Below, piece after piece: positions 34,092 to 45,376 of a DNA stretch of 64,000 nt. Numbering within the stretch: the stretch's first letter is position 1; each line of letters opens with the position of its first letter. Under the pieces are notes generated by a model that was given only the letters and a program-made list of their open reading frames with translations, did not search any database and was not told the DNA's origin. The position numbers were made by a program, and so were the translations under genes. Source of the stretch: Mesorhabditis belari (Eukaryota; Nematoda; Chromadorea; Rhabditida; Rhabditidae); NCBI GenBank assembly GCA_958450365.1, contig CAUEEP010000728.1, forward strand, positions 2,139,001 through 2,203,000, in the 5' to 3' direction.

Positions 34092-34274
34092 TGGTTTTGA
34101 GTTTGGATTGTTCCAAAGACATGGACAGTCAATTCCAAACTGGCTTCTGGGCTTGGCTGAACTGGGCTGGCTTGGAGATAATTTGGCGCTGGGCCAGAAA
34201 TCAGGCCTAAGCCTGGCTTTCTGGCTTATCTCTGCCAGCTCACAAAGTCCTAGAGTCTAGTTGGAACAATCCTG
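34092..34274. repeat. 180-bp dispersed repeat, copy 1
   Basis: A GC-richer block starting TGGTTTTGAGTTTGGATTG and containing GGCTTGGCTGAACTGGGCTG. Another copy lies at 36,272-36,451. It contains many CTGGC/GCCAG near-palindromes and is probably a mobile or transposed sequence. Confidence 0.8.
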
Positions 34275-34333
34275 GCCGTCACTTTCTGTACACATACAAA
34301 CCTTGATGATATTTCGATGATGTTAAAAATGAT

Positions 34334-34447
34334 CGTCAATGCTTAATGTCATCTGAGCATTGCTTAATGTCATCTCAGCATTGCTTAATGTCATCTCGGC
34401 ATTGCTTAATGTCATCTCGGCATTGCTTAATGTCATCTCAGCATTGC
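34334..34447. repeat. 21-bp minisatellite (AATGTCATCTCAGCATTGCTT)
   Basis: About 5.5 copies of 21 bp. The minus strand reads in frame as repeated NAEMTLS heptapeptides, but there is no start, splice or flanking domain to support a gene. Confidence 0.9.
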
Positions 34448-35091
34448 AAGCGGTAGGATTGTTCAAACGTTTGAATCTTATCGAATCTATTGATGGAAAT
34501 ATGTCAAAGATAGGCCTTAGTGGATAATCTTTCAAAACGTAACAAAAAATTTCTAATTTTATGTGATTGTACTAAATAAACAAAAGTAAAGAGCTTTACA
34601 CTTTTAAATTGTTTTTTTCTTTTTAAAGTTATCAGCTTTTTTCTCAATGCTCAACAATTTTTCACTAAAAAAACAAGAAAATACCTTTTCCTTAACAAAC
34701 AAAAGTATTCAATTCAATTTTCATCATCATTGTGTGTACCAAAGAATCTTTATAGTTAAAATGACAAAGCCTTTTCCTCACTAAATATCAATAGAATACT
34801 TTTTGAAGAGAAAAACGGGTTTCTGAATCTTTGATAGTGAGAAATTGAGAGAGAATGAAAATAAAAAAATAAAATGAAAAGTTTCTTGACCTCTTCGCGA
34901 TTTTCCTGCTTGATTGGAGATGGATTTTATCGTTTTTGTTTGGAAGAAAGTTCTTGATTTTTGGTGGAGATTGATCCTGGTTTTGTATAGAAAGAGTTCG
35001 TTATCATGAACAATCGTCTCATTCAAAACATTAGCTCATTAGCGTAGTTTTTGCACTTTCGCAAAAGGTAAACTCTCTCTTTCTAGCACAC

Positions 35092-35345
35092 TTACTGTAA
35101 ATACTGTAATAGTACCCCACCGCCCTCGTACAGTCGGGTAGTCGCAAAAGTTTTTTAGTATTTAATTTTTTTTCAAAGCACCCGTACTTTCAAAAAATGC
35201 GTCTTTGGTATCAAAAAATAGCTGAAATTGAGGGCTATTTTTTGATACCTAAGCGCGCATTGTAGCATAAACCAGTGTCGAGAAAAACTCGTTCAAAGCT
35301 AGACTACGCAACACTCCGCACCGTCATTATGGGGGTGGGTACTAT
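35092..35345. mobile_element. ACTGTAAATACTGTAATAG palindromic MITE, right end lost
   Basis: It matches 13,191-13,457 over most of its length but the last part of the right TIR is replaced at about 35,345 by TATTGGGTTGGTGAATTG, which resembles the end of another element family. Confidence 0.85.
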
Positions 35346-36061
35346 TGGGTTGGTGAATTGAAACCTGTGGGACTTTGAACTAAAATTTATTGAACATAAA
35401 ACCATGAATTCATTCGAAATAATTTCCATTATTATTGACGACTTCTGCCCATTTTACAGGCAATTTGCGGATTCCTCTTTCGTAGTAGGATTTTGGTTTG
35501 TGTGTTAGACAAGTGTGAGACTCAAAAATCGAGGACTGGAGATGTCCCAGTGTCCCAGTTTGAGCACTTTCTTCAAAAGAAACCCATTTTGGTGTCAATA
35601 GAAAAGTTGTAGAGAATCAAAAATTAGGCTTATAGCCAAATTTCCAAAAACTATTTTTCTATAAAGGTTAAACAGTTGAAGAGCTGGTTCTCACTTTCAC
35701 TTTCTGAGCACAGGGTAAACCTGAAGACAAATTTCAAGGCTAAATCAAGTACCGTACTCTAGAAAAGTTATCCGTTTGGATTTCAGTTATTTACTAGATC
35801 AATATTAGATTCAAATTCGAAAAAAAAACATTTTACCAATCATCTTTTGAATTTAAAAGAAAACTCACCTCCGTTGAAAATCTGAAAATTTCATCACTTC
35901 AAGAATTCACTAAATCCAACTTTCTCAAAATACCAAAATGAAAAGGTTTTTAAGCGGTTTTTAAGCGGGAAATTCCCAATTACAATTTTCACAAAAACTT
36001 TCTTTTGGCTAAAGGGAAAACAAAGTAATTTCAAAGAGATTCCATCTCAAAATTGCCGACA

Positions 36062-36660
36062 CCTTTTTCTAGCTGGTTTTTCAACGAGAGACTCTCAGTT
36101 TAAGGGAGGGGGAAAGCCATATTTTTGAAGGGAAAATAAGTTGTACAGCAATTTAGAGTAGCTCTTTTTTCTGGGTAAATCAAAGAGGCCGTTTTCACAC
36201 CTTTTTTATGACAGTTTTTCTGGGATTTTCTGGGGAAAAGTTCGAGAAAAAGTAGAGCGCCCAAGTCTGGTTTTGAGTTTGGATTATTCCAAAGACATGG
36301 ACAAGTCAGCCAAGTCCAAACTGGTTTCTCGGCTTGGCTGAACTGGGCTGGCTTGTAGATAATTTGGCACTGGGCCAGAAATCAGGCCTAAGCCTGGCTT
36401 TCTGGCTTATCTGTGCCAGCTTACAAAGTCCTAGAGTCTAGGTGGAACAATCCTTTTTCTAGCTGGTTTTTCAACGAGAGACTCTCAGTTTAAGGGAGGG
36501 GGAAAGCCATATTTTTGAAGGGAAAATAAGTTGTACAGCAATTTAGAGTAGCTCTTTTTTCTGGGTAAATCAAAGAGCTCGTTTTCACACCTTTTTTATG
36601 ACGGTTTTTCTGGGATTTTTGTGGGGAAAAGTTCGAGAAAAAGTAGACCACCCAAGTCAA
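36062..36660. repeat. 190-bp direct duplication flanking the dispersed repeat
   Basis: About 36,066-36,265 (CTTTTTCTAGCTGGTTTTTC onwards) recurs at 36,452-36,655 with few changes. The 180-bp dispersed repeat, copy 2 (36,272-36,451), lies exactly between the two copies. Confidence 0.9.
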
Positions 36661-38445
36661 ATTTCATAATTTTTTTTTTCGACTTTATCTTGCTCTTGAT
36701 ACGATATTGAATTTATTATTAGCCTAAAGTTAGAAGCCGGATTCTAAAACGGTTTGTACAAGTTTTAAAGACAGATTCTGTAAGTTTAAGTGCAAGTTTA
36801 TGAACATTTTTTTGGCTCAAGAGGAGAAGAGATAATTCTTTTCAAAGTTCTTTAATTCTTTAATAAAGAATCTCTTGTGACACTAAGTTACTCTCAAATT
36901 GTTCACATTTTCTTACAAATGGGACTCAATAAACTCAATAAACTTAATAACATTCATCCATAGAGAGAGAGAGAGTTAATTGGGATGAGAATGTTTTTTT
37001 TCTTCTTTGAGAGAAGCCACCTATTGAGACAAAAGAGTGAAGTGAGAAAGGGGAAAAAATAAAGGACAAGACAGAAGGGGCAATCAAATTTAACAAGCCG
37101 ACACTCATCCCCTCGACTTTTTGTGTGAATGAGACGGGAATGGACCTTTGTGGAAGACTGGGTGATCCTCAGTGTACTTTTCGACTAATAGTTTTACAGT
37201 AAACGTTTAATCTAACGCTAACTTGATTGAATTGTAATTGAAGTGTTGATCGAAAGCTTGATTCAGATCTAATATTATGATCGAATTCCCCTCTCAACCC
37301 AGTTTAAACCCAAGAATTTCTCCCTACCGCCGTTTCCCAAACACAGAAAAAAAAATTTTCTCAAATCAAATGGCTGACTCTTTTTTCAGCGATGTGATGA
37401 CAGAAAAAGGCCGAACATTTGAAAAATTTGCATGTGTTTTGAATGGTGGTGCAACAGTGAAAAGGAATAGAAAAAAAAGGGAAAGAAAAACTTTAGATGG
37501 GAGACACTGTGGGAATGGTGGGGGTATGCAAAAAAAAAAGGGATAGAAAAAGTACAACAAAAAAAAAGTTCCATTGTGAAAAAGGGAACAGGGTGGGCTG
37601 AGAAGAGACATGGAAGTGATAGAGAGGGAAAAACAATGTGTGAACGAGCAGGGAAATGTGCTAAAAATGGGAAAAGAAATCGTATTCTATTAGGCAAAAG
37701 TTTCAAAGGGGATCCGGTCTAGAGAATAGATCGTTAGAATCGGTAGAATATTTTTTTTAGAACAAATTTTCTCCAATCCCTTTAACTAGTCATTTTATTT
37801 TGACATTGAGTTTGTTCAGAAAGCAAAATGCCTTTCCAGGAGCCAGTCCAAGCCAGGAGCCAGTCCAAGTATCACCTGGATGACGAGCTTGTTTCTGTAA
37901 CCTTCGTACCTTGGAAGCAATCCGCAAATGCTTCTTTTGTAAGATAAAAGCCTTCAGTCTTCACTATCCGTTTTGAAAGTTTACATAGGCGTTTCAATGC
38001 TTGAACTTCTTTCACAATCAGAGGAGAATAAAAAACGTGGTGTGTGGCCCCTCCCCTGTTCCTTCTTGTCTCACTCACCCCTTCTCCCAACCATCCCACA
38101 CACACACACACTTTTTTCTCATTTTATTTATTGGTGTCCCTCTGCTCCGTTCACCCCTCAGAAATAGCCCTCAGCCACTCGCCTTCCACCCATCACTGTG
38201 CCTGTTGTGCCTGCCTATCGTTTTTTTTAACGCCAATGTCTCGCGTCTTCTTTTCTTTTCCAATTCTCTATTTCTAATTTGATGTGCCCGTGGATGGGTT
38301 TTGTTTGTTTTTTCTCAGAATTTGAATCAAATCATCTCAAATGAGATCTTCCTAAATCTAGACACTAGCTAAACTCTCTTCAACTTCCTCAACTTTCTAT
38401 ATATTAGCTAAAATTTCCTTTATGAAACTCGAATGGGACTGGGAG
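36661..38445. other. No gene recognised
   Basis: Long open frames at 37,277-37,706 and 38,001-38,282 come from purine- or pyrimidine-biased strands and lack introns, domains and signal peptides. Confidence 0.45.
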
Positions 38446-38634
38446 TAGCTTTTGATTAAAGCTTTTGATTGAGCTTTTGACTGAAGCTTTTGTTTGAAGC
38501 TTTTGTTTGAAGCTTTTGATTAAAGCTTTTGATTGAAGCTTTTGATTAAAGTTTTTGATTGAAGCTTTTGATTAAAGCTTTTGACTGAAGCTTTTGATTA
38601 AAGCTTTGAGCTTAAAGCTTTTGAATTTCTAAAA
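38446..38634. repeat. Minisatellite of AAGCTTTTGATTG units
   Basis: About 13 imperfect 13-15 bp units, each usually with a HindIII-type AAGCTT core. Two more units occur at 38,800-38,830. Confidence 0.9.
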
Positions 38635-39582
38635 ATTTTTCTTTATCTCTATGAACGAATCTAATTTCATTTTTCTTACAGTGACAATTTCGAGAAAAAA
38701 TAATGGAATTGAGACTTCGACAGTGAATGAGCTAAAACGAGGTGTACTAGGCGATTGCGTATTAGTTTTTATTTGTTCTACATTCTTTATTAGATTGATT
38801 GAAGCTTTTGATTGAAGCTTTTGAATTTTTAAGTACAAAGTGTTGCATCCTTGATCTCATTTTCTAAATGAACGAGTCTCAAACGATCAAATACCAAACG
38901 ATTTCTTTCATTCTAAACATTTATCGTTTAATTTTTGTCATTTTAAAATAATCTGCTGATATTTAAAAACTAATATTGAAAAATGAGTACATAAAGAAAA
39001 GCGCTAAAGGGATTATTCTGAAATTTTCGTTGTAAACGTAACTTTTTATTTGCTTTTGACACCAAAATAGGTTTTATTTAAAGAAACGATTCAAATCGCT
39101 TCGTTTTTTTGTTTTTGAACACTTGACTACTTGCTAATGAAAAAACCTCAAAACAAAGCTTTTCAGAAACTTTCAAAAGTGATTTACAAGAGAAATGATT
39201 TGACGAAATGATTTAATGAAATGGTTTAAAGAAAAAAACCGTATTTCATTTGCTAGCTTGAGACTTTTTCAAGCTTATTCAATTAGAAAATGAATTTTCG
39301 TGAAAGATTGCGTGAAAGATTTAGTCCTGAGCCTAATAGTTTTACAAACTTTTGCTCCTTGTGCTCTATTGTGTTTAGATTTTAGTTAGGGTTGAAGGAA
39401 TGATTGATGATTCACACTGTATTCATTTCCGATGCTCGCGCCGAATAATAAATAGCAACATGTATATATTGCAAAAGAAAGTTGCACAATTGAATCGAAA
39501 ACAAAGTAGTGAGATTTCTTTTCTGAACAAGTTTTCTTAATCGTTTTTTAGACACTTGTTTAAGTTAGATTTTTCTTGAGCT

Positions 39583-40118
39583 ATTAGATTGACAACTTGA
39601 AAAAATTGGTACACCCATTCATTGCACTTTTTCAAAATCACTAATGCACCAATTAATCTACAGTTTTTATAGTAGTAAAAAAGTTGTTTTAGATATTTTG
39701 AATGGTAAACAGATCGAATTCATTCAGATCCGGGTTGTCAAGCAAATAAAGCATGGAGTACATGTTTAGCACAAGAGCAAAAGTGTGAGCTTCTTGCGAA
39801 CAGCACGGTAGGATAAGAAATTCTCTTGATTAAGCTTTACAATCTTCTTGATTGAGCTTTACAAATCTCTAGCCTAGTGAACAGAAGCAGATCTGAATCT
39901 AAATTTTCTCAAGCTATTAGATTGGTAACTTGAAAATTGGTACACTTATTCATTTGCACTTTTTCGGAATCACTAATGCACCAATTAATCTACAGTTTTT
40001 ATCAATAAAAAAGCATGGAGTAAATGTTTAGCACAAGAGCAAAAGTGTGAGCTTTTTGCCAACAACACGGTAGGATAAGAAATTCTCTAAAAACGATCTG
40101 AATTCGAAATTTTCTCAA
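39583..40118. mobile_element. Truncated copies of the mariner-like element
   Basis: Two left-end fragments start CTATTAGATTGACAACTTG (39,583) and CTATTAGATTGGTAACTTG (about 39,915). The stretch about 39,684-39,832 is a copy, inverted, of about 19,985-20,134, which includes the last codons of the TIL gene. Confidence 0.75.
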
Positions 40119-40120
40119 GC

Positions 40121-41219
40121 TATTAGATTGGTAACTTGAAAATTGGTACACTTATTCATTTGCACTTTTTCAAAATCACTAATGCACCAATTGACAAGTT
40201 TTGTATAAATTTTGGCATCGCTATATCGTAGACAATGAATCCGGACTGCCAAATAAAGCTCATTAAAGTAGAATTATCCTTTTTCTACAATTTTTGATCA
40301 ATAAAAAAGCCTCATTTATTCTCTAAAACAAGCTTTTGATAGATTTAGAAAAGCTTTCATTTTATAGATTTCTAGGGGGCAAAAAGTTGAGAAACCAAAA
40401 ATGATGAACACTCGATGAAGCGATTTGAGCACTTTCTTTCACATAAACCTATTTTAGTGTCAATAAAAAAAGAAAGAGCATAAAAAGTTAGATAAATAAC
40501 CAACTTTTTAGCTAGATATAATCAATCGTTTTTATTATAGTTTCATTTGAAGAATTTTCAGAAAAAAAACTTGAATTTCTGCTCTAATTCATTTCAAAAG
40601 TTACCCAAATTTGCTTAAGCACTTTTAAAATTAAATATTATATTTTTCTCTAATAGTAGTGCACCCAGAGCGTCGCCTAAATTCCTCGAAATCTCGAAAA
40701 GCGCTTATCAGAACCTAGCGATGTGGGGTCGAAAAATGTAGCTGACGATGAGATCTAGTGGAGGATTTGAGTCTTGATCTTCTGTGAAAATTTAGAAACC
40801 GTAAAATAGTGACCAACTCGGCTCGCTGGGGTGCACTACTATTAGAGAGAATACGGTATTCTAATTGAACGTTTTTTTCGTAAATTTAAACCTTTTCTAA
40901 CAATCGTATTTTCCCCAATAGTAGTGTCCCCAGAGCCTCGCCTAAATTGATCGAAATCTCGAAAACTGCTTATCAGAACCTATTGATGTGGGGTCGGAAA
41001 ATGTAGCTGACGATGAGATCTAGTGGGGGATTTAAGTGTTGAGCTTCTGTGAAAACTTTGAAAGCCATAAAATAGTCATCAATTCGGCTCGGCGGGGTGC
41101 ACTACTATTAGAAAGAATACGGTAGCTTTTATTTAGAAAAGTTTAATTCAATTGACGTTTTAAATATGTTTTATGGAAAAGACGAAAAAGTGTAGCAACT
41201 TTCAAGTTGTCAATCTAAT
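40121..41219. mobile_element. Mariner-like non-autonomous element, copy 2, with two nested MITEs
   Basis: Inverted copy of 18,798-19,872. TIRs lie at TTAGATTGGTAACTTGAAAA and CAAGTTGTCAATCTAA. Two TACCGTATT-type MITEs are nested at about 40,640-40,858 and 40,902-41,124. The adjacent flank 41,220-41,370 also matches outside copy 1. Confidence 0.8.
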
Positions 41220-41837
41220 CTAGCTTGTCTCCTTTTTTGGATTCAATCTAATACCAGCTTTCTATTGCTAAGAAATAGCACAATAGCTGTAGTATCTGTG
41301 CATTACACACAAAAAAATATGGTTATTATTCTTTTCTGAATATTCTATAGTACTCACTCGCTCATATTTGTCTCTTTGAAGAAAATGGTGAATGAATGGG
41401 GGAACCAGTGAGAGGCCGAGGTGGGCGGGATCGGGGCTGGGAGAGGACCCCAAAGGACCCACTCTTTTCAAATAAAAGAGAGATTCTAAGTCATCACGTT
41501 TTCCACTTTTCCTACCCAATTACAGTATCACTTTTTGGTAGACTTCGTTTTGGGCTGTAGCTTTTAATCTTTGAATGCAGATATGCATACTTCTGCACTT
41601 CTGCACTTCTGCACTTCAATTGCCTTTAATAATTGTTATCTAAAAGCCATTAGAAAAGTTAAACTCGAGTTTTGATAATCAAAAAGAGAATTGTTATAAT
41701 AATTTTATTTAATGTCAAAAAGAGATCATTAGATCAAACTAAGAATTTACTAAAGTAAAAATGAAAACAAAGCTGGCTTGTTGGATTAATTTTTATTTAC
41801 ACTTGATACTTAACGTAATAGTGAGAAGTACGAGTTT

Positions 41838-44600
41838 AGTATCTAGTGATAAGTACGAGTACTGTAGCGTAATCTTTTGCAATCTTTCGACAGTACTCAA
41901 AATGAGTACAAGTTGTTGAAAAAGTCAAATAAATTCCTTAGCAAGTTCTGGATTATTAACTTCTCATAGTTTATAGTTATCACAATATTTTATTACTTGT
42001 TTTGTGTTTTATTTTTCAGATATACTTCTAGAGCTTCTAGAACGATAACGGGGTTTACTTTTTGACTCTAAACAGGGTACTTATGACGCTTTAATCCGCA
42101 TTTGTATTTAAATCAGTCAATTTCGCATGGTAAACTTCACATAATTACTATCTAAGTATCTTTCAATAGTATCTAGTGATAAGTACGAGTACTGTAACGT
42201 AATCTTTTGCAATCCTTCGACAGTACTCAAAATGAGTACAAGTTGTTGAAAAAGCCAAATAAATTCCTTTGCAAGTTCTGAATTATTAACTTCTCATAGT
42301 TTATAGTTATCACAATATTTTATTACTTGTTTTGTGTTTTATTTTTCAGATATACTTCTAGAGCTTCTAGAACGATATCGGGGTTTTTTTGACACTAAGC
42401 AGGGTACGCTTAGAGTCAAAAAGTAAACCCCGATGATGCTTTAATACTTATGACAGGGTACTTATGACGCTTTAATCCGCATTTGTATTTAAAGCACTCA
42501 ATTTCGCATGGTAATTACTTCCCATAATTACTATGCAAATTTTTGTAGGTATCCTTTGACAGTATCTAGTGATAAGTACGAGTACTGTAACGGAATCTTT
42601 TGTAATCTTTCGACAGTACTTAAAATAAGTACTGTCGTTGTACTGTTGTTGAAAAAGTTAAATAAATTCCTTTGGAAGTTCTGGATTAATTTTTTAAATT
42701 TACTTAAGATTGAAAGATTGAAAGAAAGATTTAACTAAAAAATTTCTAAATTGAAAATAAATGAAAACAAAGTTTGATAAGATATGAAAATATACGAAGA
42801 TTCAATGAGATATTCAGCCAAGCGATGTTTTAACTAACTTTTACAAAACCCCTCACTAATTGTTGGCACTTCTTTTCCCGATTTCAATCTCTTTTCTCCT
42901 TTTTAATCGGATAAGAAACATTTTTGTCACTTTCTTGAAAGTAAATGAATGTGCCTAGTGTGTTCGTCGAGTGTTTCATTCTCCTTTTTTTTTCCTTTTT
43001 ACCTGATTTTTGAGAGAACACACCGATTTTTCTCATAATTTTTTCAAATGAACAAAAAGAAGAAAACTTTTCTTTCCTTGTTTACGCCAAAAATTTTTGT
43101 GAAGAGCCTTTTTTTGGTTTCTTTCCGACAATTATGATATTTGATTTGAAATTGGATTACTGTTTCTTGTTTTCACCATTCTCATCTATTCTATACAGTA
43201 AAGCTTACTGTATTTAGTCTATTGAATTGTCTATTGAATACCTTTTATTACCATTTTATAGACTTAGCAACTCTTCATAAAGAAAAAGAATTGAAAAAAA
43301 CTGTTTAAACTTCATTTTTACATTTCATTTGAAATTCTTTCATGATTCTGAATTAAAAATAGATTTCCTGGATTTACTGAGAGTTAAACACTAGATCCTA
43401 GACCTAATGGACTAGCAAGAATGGACTGAGAGTTAAAAACTAGATCCTAATTGACTAGATCTAGAATGGACTGAGAGTTAGAATGGCAAGAATGGACTGA
43501 GAGTTAGAATGGCAAGAATGGACTGAGAGTTAGAATGGCAAGAATGGACTGAGAGTTAAAAACTAAGCAAGAATGGACTGGGAGTTAAAAACTAGATCCT
43601 AGACCTAATGGACTAGGAAGAAAACAAAATTTTGCTAGTTTCTTAACGCTAAATAGAGCCTAGACCCGAAAGTGGTATTTCCAGCTCCAGTGTACTCATT
43701 TCTCCATGCAAATTTTGATCTACTTAAAATCAATGTGCTCCTATTCATTCTGTAGCATTAACCAGAGTACAGTAATCCATAAACATTTTGCTACTTCATG
43801 TTCTCCAAAAGGGACACAGCATACTTTTTCTGTTGTCTTGATCCATTCACATAAATATCGAGAAAGAAGAAAATGTGGTTTCTGGATATTTTGGAGAAGA
43901 GGGAGAATGAGGAGAATAGTCAACAAGCAACCACTGAAAGAGGGGCAAGGCTATTTTCTTGTTATCTGGCCGTTCTGGGGGTCTAAGGAGAGCCAGATCC
44001 AAGCCAAAATTACAATTCCATCCTTGGCCTCCAGAATGGATACATTCTCTCGGTTTCCCTTCCATCGACACCAAATTACGCGAGGAAAGCAAATGAATGG
44101 ACGGGACAAGAGACGGAAAATAAATGAAGAGAAGAGTTACCCGGGACTACGGTAGATTGGCGAGTTTTTTTCTAAGAGAAAACTAGGAAAAATTAAATTA
44201 GAGGAATTTGTTGAAAGTTGTTTTTGTGTTTTATTTTTTAGATATACTTCTAGAACTTCTAGAAGGATGGCGGGGTTTACTTTTTGACTCTAAACAGGGT
44301 ACTTATGACGCTTTAATCCGCATTTGTATTATTATTATTATTTATTTAAAGCTTTATTTAAAGCACTCAATTTCGCATGGTAAACTTTCCATAATTATCA
44401 TGCAAATTTTTGTAAGTATCCTTCGATAGTATCTAGTGATAAGTACGAGTACTGTAACGTAATCTTTTGCAATCTTTCGACAATACTCAAAATGAGTACA
44501 AGTTGTTGAAAAGGCCAAATAAATTCCTTTAGCAAGTTCTGGATTATTAACTTCTCACAGTTTATAGTTATCATAATATTTTATTACTTTGTTCATCTTT
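41838..44600. repeat. Dispersed repeat of about 330 bp, four copies
   Basis: Copies at about 41,838-42,166, 42,167-42,541, 42,559-42,700 (partial) and 44,215-44,590. Shared landmarks are GATAAGTACGAGTACTGTAA, GACAGTACTCAAAATGAG and TTTTTCAGATATACTTCTAG. The first three are tandem, the fourth lies 1.5 kb away. The TTTTTCAG looks like an acceptor but no exon chain follows. Between copies 3 and 4 no gene is recognised; a 149-residue frame at 43,706-44,155 has no known domain. Confidence 0.85.
43427..43612. repeat. 26-bp minisatellite (GAATGGACTGAGAGTTAGAA)
   Basis: About 6 imperfect copies of GAATGGACTGAGAGTTA(G/A)AA with ATGGCAA spacers, mixed with a longer unit containing ACTAGATCCTAGAC. Confidence 0.85.
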
Positions 44601-45376
44601 TTTTTGACAGCTTAAAAATACAGTGAACTTTAAAGCCATTTACAGTAGGCATTATTTGCTTTTTTTTCTCTTAAAATCAGAGTTTCGAATCTTAAATGCA
44701 ATTCATTGTAAATGTCTTCGACTTCGGGGAAAGATGAATCTATTTGATTTGAAAAAAAAAGAAAAAAAAGAGGTGAAGTCAGTTGCTCCTCTTTTTTTTA
44801 GCTAATAACTTTGAAATGAGTGAGACGACCGACGGAGAAAAGGCGATGATTTGCCCATTCAAATCGGCGATTCACACTCCTTGGTGCCTTTTTTTCTAAA
44901 AGAAATTCTAAGAAATAAAATTGTTTATTTCTTAAAGTTACTTCTAAATTATATTTAAATTTACTTCTAAATTCTTCTCAAATCAAATGTCAAATTGATT
45001 TTCCCTCAGAATAAGTTTGAAGTTCATACTTTGTGCTTCGATTAAAACGCACTTTCCGGCACACAGTAATCGATGACGTAAGGGCTTTCTCATTTGATTC
45101 CTCATAGTATTTGTTACAGTAATATTCAAAGCTTGTTTTGCACATTCGAAAGCTCGCTTAATTTCTATAAGCTTTCCGAAAAAAATTCGATTCCTTATTT
45201 CTCTTTTCATTTCTCTTTTTTATCCCAAAGGAAAGAAACATTTAGATGAAAAGTGTCAATCACTCGAATTCATCCCGATAAAGCCATCTATTTTTCTCTT
45301 GTTTATTGTAATATTACTTTGTCAAATGCAATTTGTCAAATGCATTTTATCAAATATTTTCTAGGTTCACTAAAAG

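Noticed and set aside
37277..38282. Several open frames around 80-106 residues
   Set aside because: Strand-biased composition explains them; frames on opposite strands overlap and none shows domains.
43706..44155. 149-residue plus-strand frame
   Set aside because: It lacks recognisable domains, splice context and a signal peptide; composition changes abruptly within it.
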